Source: [Clostridium] aerotolerans DSM 5434 (GTDB lineage Bacteria > Bacillota > Clostridia > Lachnospirales > Lachnospiraceae). Taken from it: a stretch of DNA of 48,985 bases. The notes under the pieces are model-generated. The model made no database searches, was not told the DNA's origin, and saw only the letters and a list, made by a program, of their open reading frames with translations. Shown here one piece after another: positions 15,771 through 25,710 of the stretch. Numbering within the stretch: the stretch's first letter is position 1; every line of letters starts with the position of its first letter. Where the stretch lies: the NCBI RefSeq assembly GCF_000687555.1, contig NZ_JHWJ01000022.1, forward strand, positions 1 to 48,985, given 5' to 3'. A program made the position numbers and the translations under genes.

Positions 15771-17534
15771 ATGTATTTAGAACAGATCAATCAGCCTTCC
15801 GACGTACGGAAGTTAAATAAAGAACAGCTTATAGATTTAGCAGCAGAAATGCGACTGGCACTTCTGGAAAAGCTGAGCAGACACGGGGGACATTTTGGTC
15901 CCAACTTTGGTATGGTGGAGGCAACCATTGCATTACACTATGTTTTTGATTCTCCAACAGATAAGATGGTATATGACATATCCCACCAATGCTACTGCCA
16001 TAAAATGCTCACCGGCAGAAAAGATGCGTTCCTCTATGAAGAACATTATCACGATGTAACAGGCTTTAGTAATCCGGATGAGAGTGAGCATGATTTCTTT
16101 ATTCTGGGACACACATCAACGTCAGTAAGCCTTGCCTGCGGCCTTGCTAAGGCAAGAGACTTAAAAGGTGAGAAAGAAAACATCATTGCAATCATCGGAG
16201 ATGGTTCATTAAGCGGCGGAGAAGCGCTGGAAGGCCTTGATTTTGCCCCGGAGCTTAACAGCAACTTAATCATTGTAGTCAATGATAACGACATGTCCAT
16301 CGCAGAGAACCACGGCGGTCTGTATTCAAATCTAAAGCTTCTTCGTGATACCAATGGGGAAGCAGAGTGCAACTTATTTAAAGCCCTGGGACTTGATTAC
16401 CATTTTGTAAAAGATGGAAATGACACACAAAAACTTATAGAAGCATTTGAAAAAGTCAAAGACTCCGATCATCCTGTAGTCGTTCATATCTGTACTCAAA
16501 AAGGAAAAGGGTATCTTCCCGCGGAACAAGACCGGGAGAACTGGCATTACAGCGCGCCGTTTGACAAGGAAACCGGCAAACCGCTGTATTCCTCTGACCG
16601 TGAAAATTATTCCGGCTTGACTGGTGAGTTTCTTATGAAGAAAATGAAAGAAGATAAAACATTAGTTGCCATCAGCTCAGGAACACCTACGGTCATGGGA
16701 TTTACGGAGGAGAAAAGAAAGGAAGTTGGTTCCCAGTTCGTAGATGTGGGAATTGCGGAAGAGCATGCCGTTGCACTTGCTTCCGGTATTGCAGCCAATG
16801 GAGGCAATCCGGTATACGGCGTTTACAGCACATTTTTACAGAGAACCTATGACCAGCTGTCTCAGGATCTTTGCATCAACAATAATCCGGCTGCCATCGT
16901 TATATTTGCAGCCTCAGTCTATGGAATGAGCGATGTCACTCATCTTGGTTTCTTCGACATTCCAATGATATCAAACATACCAAACCTGGTGTACCTTGCA
17001 CCAACTACAAAGGAAGAGTATCTCGCCATGCTTGACTGGAGCATAACCCAGAAAGAGCACCCGGTGGCAATCCGCGTTCCAGGCGGTGGCGTTATATCCG
17101 GCGGTGAGCCTGTAGCTGCAGATTTTTACAATCTAAATCAATATCAGGTAACACAAAAAGGCAAAAAAGCAGCGATCGTGGCACTTGGAACCTTTTATTC
17201 CCTTGGCAAGGAGGTGGCTGATGAAATAGAAAAAGCCACAGGCTTACAGCCTACCCTCATCAATCCACGTTTTATCACCGGAATCGATGAGAAAATGCTT
17301 GAGGAGTTAAAGGCAGACCATGAGATAGTCATAACAATCGAGGATGGAATCCTGGATGGTGGATTTGGAGAGAAGATTACCAGATTCTATGGCCCGTCTC
17401 CGATGAAGGTACTGAATTACGGTCTGAAAAAAGAATTCCTGGACAGATATGAGGTAAAGGAAGTTCTTAAAAATAATCGGCTGACGAAGGAATTAATAGT
17501 AGAAGATATTATAAAGCTCGCCAATAAATTGTAA
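15771..17534 (+). CDS. 1-deoxy-D-xylulose-5-phosphate synthase-like TPP enzyme (paralogue)
   Basis: A 587-residue thiamine-diphosphate transketolase-family protein, about 30 residues shorter than typical DXS. The N-terminal TPP domain has ILGHTSTSVSLACGLA and GDGSLSGGEALEGLD...NDNDMSI; the middle pyrimidine-binding domain carries the catalytic glutamate in GIAEEHAVALASG and YSTFLQRTYDQ. The C-terminal transketolase domain is complete. DXS joins pyruvate and glyceraldehyde 3-phosphate for isoprenoid, thiamine and pyridoxal synthesis. The usual GIAEQHA is GIAEEHA and the canonical GDGALTGGM is changed, so a related acyloin substrate is possible. AGGAGGAA precedes the ATG. Its place behind a MerR regulator suggests stress-linked use, not the housekeeping copy. 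Confidence 0.8.
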   Translation: MYLEQINQPSDVRKLNKEQLIDLAAEMRLALLEKLSRHGGHFGPNFGMVEATIALHYVFDSPTDKMVYDISHQCYCHKMLTGRKDAFLYEEHYHDVTGFSNPDESEHDFFILGHTSTSVSLACGLAKARDLKGEKENIIAIIGDGSLSGGEALEGLDFAPELNSNLIIVVNDNDMSIAENHGGLYSNLKLLRDTNGEAECNLFKALGLDYHFVKDGNDTQKLIEAFEKVKDSDHPVVVHICTQKGKGYLPAEQDRENWHYSAPFDKETGKPLYSSDRENYSGLTGEFLMKKMKEDKTLVAISSGTPTVMGFTEEKRKEVGSQFVDVGIAEEHAVALASGIAANGGNPVYGVYSTFLQRTYDQLSQDLCINNNPAAIVIFAASVYGMSDVTHLGFFDIPMISNIPNLVYLAPTTKEEYLAMLDWSITQKEHPVAIRVPGGGVISGGEPVAADFYNLNQYQVTQKGKKAAIVALGTFYSLGKEVADEIEKATGLQPTLINPRFITGIDEKMLEELKADHEIVITIEDGILDGGFGEKITRFYGPSPMKVLNYGLKKEFLDRYEVKEVLKNNRLTKELIVEDIIKLANKL

Positions 17535-17589
17535 AAGATGATTGTTTATGGTAAAATGTAGAAAAAATCAGTAGAAAGGACAATCATTT

Positions 17590-17949
17590 ATGAATCAAGA
17601 AATTTTGAAATTTGTTACAGAAAAATCACAGGAATTAATGAATGCACCGTCATGCAGCAGTGAGGCAAAAGCTGCAGCACGTACATGGTTGGACTCCGTT
17701 GGAACAGATCAGGAAGCTGTAGAGACGAAAAAATACATGGATGAGCTGGAAACGTGTATTATGCCCATTCACAGTTTAATTGGTTTTGCGGAATCTGATA
17801 AAGGAACTGAAATACTTGGAGCTGATTTTGCAAAAAAAATACTGGGGCATGCTAAGGACATCGCAGCTGCCGGAGCGAAATATTGTGATTGTCCGGCTTG
17901 TGCAGCAGCTGAAACAATTCTACAAAAAAAGAATGTAATTCTTAACTAA
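17590..17949 (+). CDS. Small conserved clostridial protein with CxCxxC motif
   Basis: A 119-residue soluble, mostly helical protein beginning NQEILKFVTEKSQELMNAPSCSSEAK. Near the C-terminus it has YCDCPACAAAETIL, and other cysteines occur at about residues 22 and 57. I recognise it as a small clostridial family often mislabelled in databases as Hsp90-like chaperone; it has none of the Hsp90 ATPase domain. The CxCxxC arrangement suggests metal binding or redox activity (inference). AAAGGA lies 9 bases before the ATG. It follows the DXS-like gene by 55 bases and ends in a terminator, so it may be the last gene of the MerR unit. Confidence 0.65.
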   Translation: MNQEILKFVTEKSQELMNAPSCSSEAKAAARTWLDSVGTDQEAVETKKYMDELETCIMPIHSLIGFAESDKGTEILGADFAKKILGHAKDIAAAGAKYCDCPACAAAETILQKKNVILN

Positions 17950-17972
17950 AATTAATTACCGAAACTCTTTAG

Positions 17973-18005
17973 AAAGCATCAGTCAATCATGATTGGTGCT
18001 TTTTA
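17973..18005 (+). terminator. Terminator after the small CxCxxC gene
   Basis: AAAGCATCA (17973-17981) pairs with TGGTGCTTT (17994-18002, one G-U), followed by further T residues. Confidence 0.7.
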
Positions 18006-18185
18006 TTTCACTGAGAAACGGAAATAATGCTCAAGCCCTGATTCCGCATTTAAATGTTTACAAGAGTCAGGAGCTCATTTACAATGAAGCTGTAAGCATG
18101 CCATTTCACAGAGATGTTGCAAAAAAGTGTGAAATCAAAAACAAGGTTGGAAATAATAAATAATAGAATAAAAGGAGTATTATGT

Positions 18186-18773
18186 ATGAGAAAACAATTC
18201 AATAAGATGACTGCAAAATTAGGTGCAATAACGATACTGAGCTTCGCTATCATAACTGGCTGTTCCAGTTCGCCCGGCTCTGCCAGCAATACTACCCCAC
18301 AGATTACAACTGAAATGGAAAGCAGTGCTGCCACCCAGGAGCCCCCTGTTGTTGATTCTCAGCCAGAGACAGCGATCTCAGAGCAAACGTCCTCTCCGGA
18401 TACAGAAGTTGTTTCCTTCGAGACATATTTTGATTTACTTGGCGCGAGTAAACAGGATTTTATCGATAACATGAACGAGAAGCCCAATGCAGTTGATGAA
18501 GGCGGTCTGGAATTTGAGAAAGCCGGAATACGAGTTTGGTTTCAAATGAACACTGTCACCGTCAGTCAGATATTTCTCCAGGACAATCATGTTGATTTTA
18601 ATGGTGCCAGAATCGGTGATAAAATAGATAAATTTAAAACTGCTTTTGGGGATCCGATCAGTGACCGGAATGGCGACATGCATTTTAAATATAAAACTGG
18701 TTTTGTATCAGTGAATTATGATACGCAGACTGAAGATACGGTTGCCGTATATCTCTTGGCTGAGGATTTCTAG
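18186..18773 (+). CDS. Predicted lipoprotein of unknown function
   Basis: A 195-residue lipoprotein. The signal peptide (MRKQFNKMTAK then a hydrophobic run) ends in lipobox ITGC, followed by a Ser/Thr/Glu/Pro-rich linker to about residue 80 and a globular domain starting FETYFDLLGASKQDFIDNM. The C-terminal part (VDFNGARIGDKIDKFKTAFGDP...) resembles the repeated small domain of extracellular lipoproteins with a G-x-x-I-D-x-F helix, but I cannot name a family. The frame extends upstream to 18114, but AAAGGAG (18171-18177) is 8 bases before ATG 18186. It stands alone between two terminator-bounded units. Confidence 0.8.
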   Translation: MRKQFNKMTAKLGAITILSFAIITGCSSSPGSASNTTPQITTEMESSAATQEPPVVDSQPETAISEQTSSPDTEVVSFETYFDLLGASKQDFIDNMNEKPNAVDEGGLEFEKAGIRVWFQMNTVTVSQIFLQDNHVDFNGARIGDKIDKFKTAFGDPISDRNGDMHFKYKTGFVSVNYDTQTEDTVAVYLLAEDF

Positions 18774-18877
18774 AAAGATACCACATTTCAAATCTACTGA
18801 CAGAAGTTGAATTATTTCCGCAGATCGTACCTTTCTTTCATTTATATGTAACAATCCCATGATAATAGGAGGAGATT

Positions 18878-20986
18878 ATGGATTCTATTTTAAAAGAATA
18901 TATCTTTGGAGATATGGTGGCCCGTTATTGTTTGGATGAAAAGAAGCATGTAGGACTTCAACTCTATCCAAGGAATATGCCGATTCCAGAAATGATCAAG
19001 AAGAATGCAAAGCTTGATGGAATGGTGCAATTAAAAATATCAGGAGACATTTACCAAGGCTCATATGCTCCTGGAAATACCTTGCGCAATGGAGAAAGTA
19101 CAGAACGGTTATTGTTTGAGGATCAGGAAGAAGTATTAATAGAAAACAGCCAAACCATCATAACCACTCTAAGAGACCAGCGAGGGTATGAGGTACGCCA
19201 TTTCCTTTCTTGGCAGGAAGGAGCGAAATCAGTCGAAATATGGAACGAACTAAAAAATAGCAGTAAAACGCCAATATCAATCGAAATGCTCTCCAGCTTT
19301 TCCTTAACAGGAATCTCTCCCTACATAGAAGGAGACGGTCATAATAACATCCTGGTTCATCGTCTCATGAGCCGCTGGAGCCAGGAAGGCAGGCTTTCCA
19401 CTCAGACCATGGAGGAGCTTCAGCTGGACACCTCCTGGACCATGGAAGCCGTCAGATGTGAACGATTTGGACAGAGGGGCTCCTTGCCTGTCAATGGCTA
19501 TTTTCCGTTTTTAGCCATGGAGGACAGAAAACATCATGTGTTCTGGGGCGCCCAGCTGGCACATGGTGCTTCCTGGCAAATGGAAATATACCGGGAGGAT
19601 GAAAATATTGCCATGAGCGGAGGATTAGCTGACCGGGAGTTTGGTCATTGGCTAAAGGTCATAAAGCCGGAAGAGAGCTTTGTAACACCAAAAGCCATTG
19701 TTTCCGTATGCCATACGGATTCTATCGATGTCTTTACAAAAAGGCTGACAGATGTCGGGCAGAAAGCGGCAGATATGGGACCGGAAGAGGAGCAGGAGCT
19801 TCCCATGGTATTCAATGAATACTGTACCACCTGGGGCTGTCCATCTCATGAAAATATAAGGGAAATCCTAGATGTGATCAAAGGAAAAGGATTTACTTAT
19901 TTTGTCATCGACTGCGGCTGGTATAAACAGCCCGGTATTCCCTGGGACATGAGCATGGGAGATTATGAGGTATCAAACGAGTTGTTTCCCGAAGGATTAG
20001 AAAAGACGGTGGAAGCAATCAAAGAGGCAGGCTTAAAGCCTGGCATCTGGTTCGAAATCGAAGGTGTGGGAAAGGCAGCTAAAGCTTATCAGATGGAAGA
20101 CCATCTTCTTCATGTGGATGGAACGGTGCTTACAACCACCAGGCGCCGTTTCTGGGATATGAAGGATCCATGGGTAGAGCAATATCTGACTGAAAAAGTC
20201 ATTGGATTTTTGAAGCGCTACGGCTTTGAGTATATGAAAATTGATTACAATGATACCATAGGAATAGGCTGTGACGGTTCGGATTCCCTGGGAGAGGGAC
20301 TTCGGATAAACATAGAGAAGACCTTTGAATTCTTAGAAAAGGTAAAGCGTGAGATTCCTGGCATTGTATTGGAAAACTGTGCTTCCGGGGGGCATCGTCT
20401 GGAGCCGCGTTTCCTGGCAGCCACCAGTATGGCCTCCTTTTCTGATGCTCATGAGTGCGAAGAAATCCCCATAATCGCAGCCAACCTTCATCGCGCCGTT
20501 CTGCCAAGACAAAGCCAGATCTGGGCAGTGATCAGGCAGGAGGATTCCTTAAAAAGAATTGCGTACTCCATGGCAGCTACGTTTTTGGGAAGACTTTGCC
20601 TCTCCGGCGATGTTACCCGGCTATCCTCCCAACAATGGAATGTGATTGAACATGGAATGGCGTTCTATAAAAAGATATCTTCTGTAATTAAAAGAGGCCA
20701 GTCCTACCGTTTCGGACCGGAAGTGGTGAGCATCCGGCATCTCGAAGGCTGGCAGGCCGTCTTACGGGTTGGGGAAGATGGAGCTAAAGCTTATTTAGTC
20801 CTCCATACATTTGATGGTGAACTTCCTGATGAGATTCAGATTCCTCTTACGGAGGATTGCCCCCGCAAGATTTATGATGTATACTCGGATGCGAAGGAAG
20901 AGGTTGCTATTAAAGACAGCGTGCTCCTATACCGGCCAAGGGAAAATAGAAAAGCGGTTGCGGTGTTACTTGTAAGAAACGAATAA
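18878..20986 (+). CDS. GH36 alpha-galactosidase
   Basis: A 702-residue GH36 enzyme, close to the usual 700-730. The N-terminal beta-sandwich occupies about residues 1-320; the TIM barrel begins near EYCTTWGCPSHENI. The nucleophile is D456 in MKIDYND and the acid/base is D523 in SFSDAHE; ENCASGGHRLEP is the family substrate-binding loop. A C-terminal beta domain follows. It should release terminal alpha-1,6-galactose from melibiose, raffinose or stachyose in the cytoplasm, since no signal peptide is present. No sugar transporter is adjacent. It ends four bases before the stop of the convergent LysR gene; the two share a small inverted repeat, ACGAAT/ATTCGT. Confidence 0.88.
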   Translation: MDSILKEYIFGDMVARYCLDEKKHVGLQLYPRNMPIPEMIKKNAKLDGMVQLKISGDIYQGSYAPGNTLRNGESTERLLFEDQEEVLIENSQTIITTLRDQRGYEVRHFLSWQEGAKSVEIWNELKNSSKTPISIEMLSSFSLTGISPYIEGDGHNNILVHRLMSRWSQEGRLSTQTMEELQLDTSWTMEAVRCERFGQRGSLPVNGYFPFLAMEDRKHHVFWGAQLAHGASWQMEIYREDENIAMSGGLADREFGHWLKVIKPEESFVTPKAIVSVCHTDSIDVFTKRLTDVGQKAADMGPEEEQELPMVFNEYCTTWGCPSHENIREILDVIKGKGFTYFVIDCGWYKQPGIPWDMSMGDYEVSNELFPEGLEKTVEAIKEAGLKPGIWFEIEGVGKAAKAYQMEDHLLHVDGTVLTTTRRRFWDMKDPWVEQYLTEKVIGFLKRYGFEYMKIDYNDTIGIGCDGSDSLGEGLRINIEKTFEFLEKVKREIPGIVLENCASGGHRLEPRFLAATSMASFSDAHECEEIPIIAANLHRAVLPRQSQIWAVIRQEDSLKRIAYSMAATFLGRLCLSGDVTRLSSQQWNVIEHGMAFYKKISSVIKRGQSYRFGPEVVSIRHLEGWQAVLRVGEDGAKAYLVLHTFDGELPDEIQIPLTEDCPRKIYDVYSDAKEEVAIKDSVLLYRPRENRKAVAVLLVRNE

Positions 20987-20990
20987 AGTT

Positions 20991-21923
20991 TCATTCGTCG
21001 TTACCTGAAAAATATTTACGAACAAGTGAGAGAAAGTACTGGTCCGTGTGGGAGAGAAAGCTTGTATTAGAGGTAGTGATACATAAATCCCAGCCTGAGG
21101 AATATTTTTTTTCAATGGATAAAAAAGCTGGTGCAGATTCCAGAGAGGTTAAACGGGCATAATCCTGGGGCAGCAGGGTAACTCCGATTCCTTTTCCAGC
21201 CATGGACTGGGCTGTTTCATAATTTTTCAAGGTCAATATGATTTCAGGATTTATTTTTGCTTTAGCCAGAATCGAGTCAGCCACGTGCCGGATACGCTGG
21301 TCTTCATGAAGCATGATAAATGGCTGATTTTTAAGTAGTTTGATATCCAGCACCGGATACGTATAGCCTTCCATCCTTTTAGCAGCCTTGACCAGGGGAT
21401 GATTTTGTTCCATTACAACGATAAATGGATCATTGGACAGTATTTCATAATTCAGAAGCGGACTGGTATCTTTTTTCGGCGCATGTAATATAGCAAAATC
21501 AAGTTCTCCTGAAAGAAGCTTCATTTCCTGGTTATCCGTGGTTCCTTCGTATATGGTCAAGGTAACATGAGGACATTGCTTTTTAAATTCCTGAAGAATT
21601 TCAGGAAGTATAATGTTTCCCAAATGATTGGTGATTCCAATGGAAATCTGCCCATTTTTCATGCTGTTGATATCTTTGATTTCTGATTCAAAATCATCAT
21701 ATATTTTTAAAATCTTACAGGCGACCTGATAATACCGTTCTCCGGCATACGTTAATACAAGTCCCTCCGGGGTCCGGTTGAATAGCTTGGTTCCCAGGGA
21801 TTGTTCGATTCTTTGAATGGATTGGCTTAAAGAAGGCTGAGTGATAAAAAGCTTTTTCGCCGCACGGGAGATGCTCTTTACCTCCGTTACAGTCTTAACG
21901 TATAGAAGCTCTCTGTCTGTCAT
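20991..21923 (-). CDS. LysR-family transcriptional regulator of the divergent hydratase
   Basis: A 310-residue LysR regulator. The winged helix-turn-helix spans about residues 1-60 (SISRAAKKLFITQPSLSQSIQRIEQSLGTKLFNR), a linker helix follows, then a type 2 periplasmic-binding-like sensor domain from about 90 (GQISIGITNHLGNIILPEIL). It is divergent from the hydratase gene, with two LysR-type T-N11-A sites in the 134-bp space between. By the general LysR rule it senses the pathway substrate or product and switches the hydratase on. AAAGGAG lies before the ATG. CbbR/CysB-like features are lacking, so the ligand is unknown. Confidence 0.88.
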   Translation of the reverse strand: MTDRELLYVKTVTEVKSISRAAKKLFITQPSLSQSIQRIEQSLGTKLFNRTPEGLVLTYAGERYYQVACKILKIYDDFESEIKDINSMKNGQISIGITNHLGNIILPEILQEFKKQCPHVTLTIYEGTTDNQEMKLLSGELDFAILHAPKKDTSPLLNYEILSNDPFIVVMEQNHPLVKAAKRMEGYTYPVLDIKLLKNQPFIMLHEDQRIRHVADSILAKAKINPEIILTLKNYETAQSMAGKGIGVTLLPQDYARLTSLESAPAFLSIEKKYSSGWDLCITTSNTSFLSHTDQYFLSLVRKYFSGNDE

Positions 21924-21955
21924 AATACGGCTCCTTTCCTATTCTTTTTTAGCAT

Positions 21956-22001
21956 ATAGGCAAAACCTATGGATGTTATCAATATTATAGTATTTTACTA
22001 T
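21956..22001. promoter_or_regulatory. Pair of LysR-type T-N11-A operators
   Basis: ATAGGCAAAACCTAT (21956-21970) and ATAGTATTTTACTAT (21987-22001) are both perfect dyads with T-N11-A geometry. Their centres are 31 bp apart, about three helical turns, so both face the same side of the DNA. This is the classical recognition-site/activation-site layout for a LysR tetramer between divergent genes. Confidence 0.7.
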
Positions 22002-22057
22002 ATGGAGTGAGCGTTGTATAGTGGGAGTATAAAAGAAATAATTAGGAGGAGTTTAAG

Positions 22058-24358
22058 ATGGTTAAGCTGTATGATAGTGGCGTATATCTGATCAATGGAA
22101 TGGAAGTCATTCCTGAGGCGGAATCTGGAAAAGTGGAAGCAATCACGGGGCAGCCGGTGAATCAAAAAGATGCGGAAAAAGGAACCATAGCATATTCCAT
22201 TATGGAGGCTCATAATACTTCCAATGATATGTCTAAATTGAAACTAAAATTTGATGCAATGACTTCCCATGACATCACATTTGTTGGTATCATTCAGACT
22301 GCGAAAGCATCTGGTATGGAAAAATTTCCGGTTCCTTATGTTTTAACAAATTGTCACAACACATTATGCGCGGTTGGTGGTACAATTAATGAAGATGACC
22401 ATATGTTTGGTCTGTCAGCAGCTAAGAAATACGGCGGCATTTTTGTTCCGCCTCATATTGCAGTCATTCATCAGTACATGAGAGAGATGCATGCAGGCTG
22501 TGGACGAATGATTTTAGGCTCAGATTCCCATACCAGGTATGGTGCACTTGGAACCATGGCAATCGGAGAAGGCGGCGGAGAGTTAGTAAAGCAGCTTTTG
22601 TGTGACACCTATGATGTAGCATATCCAGGTGTGGTTGCCGTATACTTAACCGGTAAGCCACAGCCAGGAGTGGGTCCTCAGGACATTGCACTGGCTATTA
22701 TTGGCGCAGTATTCAAATCCGGCTATGTAAAGAACAAGGTAATGGAGTTTGTGGGACCAGGCGTTGCTTCTATGACAACTGACTACCGAAACGGTATTGA
22801 TGTAATGACAACAGAGACAACCTGCCTATCCTCCATCTGGAAAACCGATGAAGATACCAAAGAGTTCCTGGCCCTTCATGGTCGCCCAGAGGAATATAAG
22901 GAGTTAAACCCAGCAGATGTTGCTTATTATGATGGCTGCGTATATGTAGATTTAAACACAGTAAAACCTATGATAGCACTTCCGTTCCATCCAAGCAATG
23001 TTTATGAAATCGATGAATTAAACAGCAATCTGGGTGATATTTTAAGAAATGTGGAAAAAGAAGCTGCCAAAATCAGCGGCGGACGAGCTTCCTTCACTCT
23101 TACAGATAAAATTGTAGATGGAAAACTCCAGGTTCAGCAGGGTATCATAGCAGGCTGTGCCGGAGGCAACTATACCAATGTAATCGAAGCGGCCCATGCC
23201 TTAAGAGGCAAGGACTGCGGCTGTGATGAGTTTTCTCTGGCTGTCTATCCATCCTCTCAGCCTGTATTTATTGACTTAGTGAAAAAAGGCGTTGTAGCTG
23301 AGTTAATGGAAGCAGGAGCTGTCATCCGTACTGCATTCTGCGGTCCGTGTTTTGGAGCCGGAGACACCCCTGTTCACAATGGTCTGAGCATCCGTCATAC
23401 CACCAGAAATTTCCCCAACCGGGAAGGTTCAAAGCCAGGAGAAGGACAGATGTCAGCAGTTGCACTCATGGATGCCAGGTCCATTGCGGCTACGGCTGCC
23501 AACGGAGGTATTTTAACTTCAGCAGCAGAGCTTTCCTGCTGGGGGGATATTCCAGAGTATTCCTTTGACCGTGGAGTCTATGACAAGCGTGTTTATCAGG
23601 GATATAATAAGTCAGAAGAGGAAAAAGACCTGGTTTACGGACCTAACATTAAAGATTGGCCGGTTATGGGTGCCCTTACCGATAACATCTTATTGAAGGT
23701 CTGCTCAAAAATCATGGACGAGGTAACCACTACAGATGAACTGATTCCTTCCGGAGAAACCTCATCCTTCCGTTCCAATCCCTTAGGGCTGGCAGAATTT
23801 ACCCTGTCAAGAAGAGACCCTCAATACGTAGGAAGAAGCAAAGCGGTGGACCGTCTGGAAAAAGGCCGTACTAGCGGTGAGGATATCTTTGCCTTAGAGC
23901 CTGAATTAGAGCCTGTTTTTGCTGCAATCCGCACCATAGAAAATCTGTCAGATATAAAAGCAGAAGAGACAGAAATAGGCAGTATGATTTATGCAGTAAA
24001 ACCAGGAGATGGTTCCGCCAGAGAACAGGCTGCAAGCTGTCAGAGGGTAATCGGAGGACTGGCTAACATTACTAAGGAATATGCCACCAAGAGGTACCGT
24101 TCCAACGTAATGAACTGGGGTATGATTCCTTTCCAGATGACAGAGGAGCCAGAGTTTGAAGTGGGCGATTATGTTTTCGTTCCTGGTATCAGAAAAGCTC
24201 TTGATGGAGATTTAAAAAATATCACTGCCTATCAGGTAAAAGGCAATGAGATTAAAAAACTTGATTTATACGTTGCAGACATGACTTCAGAAGAACGTGA
24301 GATCGTAAAAGCAGGCTGTCTGATTAATTACAACAAGAACAGAAAAGGGATTTTGTAA
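22058..24358 (+). CDS. Aconitase-superfamily hydratase (YbhJ-like)
   Basis: A 766-residue aconitase-fold dehydratase. The first half has [21 protein letters not shown], typical of the catalytic domain. The three iron-sulfur cluster cysteines are probably the C in [12 protein letters not shown] and the two in FCGPCFGAG. The C-terminal swivel domain carries [14 protein letters not shown]. The overall arrangement matches the uncharacterised E. coli hydratase YbhJ rather than AcnA, LeuC or homoaconitase. It should hydrate or dehydrate a tricarboxylate or dicarboxylate. The nearby CitMHS transporter suggests an imported citrate-like acid (inference). AGGAGG precedes the ATG. Confidence 0.82.
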   Translation: MVKLYDSGVYLINGMEVIPEAESGKVEAITGQPVNQKDAEKGTIAYSIMEAHNTSNDMSKLKLKFDAMTSHDITFVGIIQTAKASGMEKFPVPYVLTNCHNTLCAVGGTINEDDHMFGLSAAKKYGGIFVPPHIAVIHQYMREMHAGCGRMILGSDSHTRYGALGTMAIGEGGGELVKQLLCDTYDVAYPGVVAVYLTGKPQPGVGPQDIALAIIGAVFKSGYVKNKVMEFVGPGVASMTTDYRNGIDVMTTETTCLSSIWKTDEDTKEFLALHGRPEEYKELNPADVAYYDGCVYVDLNTVKPMIALPFHPSNVYEIDELNSNLGDILRNVEKEAAKISGGRASFTLTDKIVDGKLQVQQGIIAGCAGGNYTNVIEAAHALRGKDCGCDEFSLAVYPSSQPVFIDLVKKGVVAELMEAGAVIRTAFCGPCFGAGDTPVHNGLSIRHTTRNFPNREGSKPGEGQMSAVALMDARSIAATAANGGILTSAAELSCWGDIPEYSFDRGVYDKRVYQGYNKSEEEKDLVYGPNIKDWPVMGALTDNILLKVCSKIMDEVTTTDELIPSGETSSFRSNPLGLAEFTLSRRDPQYVGRSKAVDRLEKGRTSGEDIFALEPELEPVFAAIRTIENLSDIKAEETEIGSMIYAVKPGDGSAREQAASCQRVIGGLANITKEYATKRYRSNVMNWGMIPFQMTEEPEFEVGDYVFVPGIRKALDGDLKNITAYQVKGNEIKKLDLYVADMTSEEREIVKAGCLINYNKNRKGIL

Positions 24359-24386
24359 ATAGAGGCTCAGGAGGCGGGAGGAAATC

Positions 24387-25247
24387 ATGAAGGATTCGGA
24401 TTGGCAGATTTTATATGAATTATATAAGACGCCCAATATGACCAAGGTGGCTAATCTACTATATATATCCCAACCGTCTCTCTCAAAGAGACTGCAGTCC
24501 ATGGAAGAAGAATTTCATGTGGAAATCGTAAAACGTACGGCAAAAGGTCTGGAATTCACCAGACAGGGAGAGCTTCTGGCGAAAAAAGCCCAGGAATATA
24601 TGATTTTTCTCCAGCAGTTAAAAAAAGAGCTGCTGGAATTTCAGGAAGAAAATATGAAGATCATTGTCCTGGGAGCCTCCTATACTTACAGCAAATTTGT
24701 TTTAACGGAACTCCTATATGAATATACCAAGGCCCATCCCAATGTGCAGTTTGAACTGCAAAATGACCAGAGCAATCTGGTCTTTCAAAAAGCCTGTGAC
24801 GGAGAGGTTGATGTAGCATTTGTCAATGGGGACTATGAGGGAGGATTGATACAGAAAAAAATCTATGAATGCCAGGCCTACATCCTTTCCAAAGGCCCCA
24901 TTGAGATCCCTGATTTACTGAATCGCTCCAGAATCGCCTATAAGACAAATGACAAAACCAGAGAGATTCTTGATGACTGGTGGGATCAGACCTTCCATGT
25001 GCCGGTTCCCGGAGGCATGAGTGCGGGATTTATTGATGTATCCTGGCAGCTTGCTTCCAAGGGGCTTGGCTATGTTTGCTGTTTTCTGCCGAAGGGCTTT
25101 GACAATAGCTATAATCTTACACTGACACCCATATATTACCCGGACGGCAGACCCGTCCTCCGTAATACGTGGTTTGTATACAAGGAGGAAAAATACTCCA
25201 AAGAAGTGCAGGAATTTATTCGATATATAGAAAGTCTTACGGTATAA
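24387..25247 (+). CDS. LysR-family transcriptional regulator, second copy
   Basis: A 286-residue LysR regulator. The N-terminal helix-turn-helix reads MTKVANLLYISQPSLSKRLQSMEEEF, and the effector domain begins near MKIIVLGASYTYSKFVLTELL. It is 28 bases behind the hydratase with GGGAGGAA before its ATG, so it is probably cotranscribed. The sensor half is shorter than that of the other LysR and includes an unusual DDWWDQTF stretch. Two LysR proteins flanking one hydratase may respond to different ligands, or this one may act elsewhere. No operator is assigned to it. Confidence 0.85.
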   Translation: MKDSDWQILYELYKTPNMTKVANLLYISQPSLSKRLQSMEEEFHVEIVKRTAKGLEFTRQGELLAKKAQEYMIFLQQLKKELLEFQEENMKIIVLGASYTYSKFVLTELLYEYTKAHPNVQFELQNDQSNLVFQKACDGEVDVAFVNGDYEGGLIQKKIYECQAYILSKGPIEIPDLLNRSRIAYKTNDKTREILDDWWDQTFHVPVPGGMSAGFIDVSWQLASKGLGYVCCFLPKGFDNSYNLTLTPIYYPDGRPVLRNTWFVYKEEKYSKEVQEFIRYIESLTV

Positions 25248-25397
25248 GAAACAGGGAAATATCATGATTATTCCTGATAAATGATGCTATGCTTTTTATG
25301 AATGGACCCATAGTAAAAGTGAATTGGATTATTTCTTGGTGGTCGCATATAATAAGGATATAAAAGCTATAGTTCAACATTTAGACAGGAGGTCATT

Positions 25398-25553
25398 ATG
25401 ATGGCACAGGTACAAAATGATAGCAATGTAAATAAAATATTCGGCAGTTATGTGCTCAATATGAAATATATTCCAGGGCGTGAAGAAGAAACAGATAAGC
25501 AGAATGAAGAAGCTCTGTTTGAGATGGTAGATGACTACATTGAACAAGCTTAA
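25398..25553 (+). CDS. Small acidic protein of 51 residues
   Basis: The frame starts ATG-ATG with AGGAGG 5 or 8 bases upstream, and encodes MMAQVQNDSNVNKIFGSYVL followed by an acidic helix (GREEETDKQNEEALFEMVDDYIEQ). I recognise no family. Translation is supported by the strong ribosome binding site alone. Just beyond its stop, another reading frame (25553-25687) continues with a protein-like HGYGKDKPGFISDNRLP stretch, so this may be the N-terminal half of a frameshifted gene. Confidence 0.45.
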   Translation: MMAQVQNDSNVNKIFGSYVLNMKYIPGREEETDKQNEEALFEMVDDYIEQA

Positions 25554-25710
25554 GAATTCATGGTTATGGTAAGGACAAGCCCGGTTTTATATCAGATAAT
25601 CGGCTGCCACGTAATGAGCTTTTTCCAGATAATCCAATTGGATTATTTATGAAGAAGCTCATTAAGGGGCAGCTTTTTGTTATATAAAAAAGAAGGGTAG
25701 GAGAATAGCG

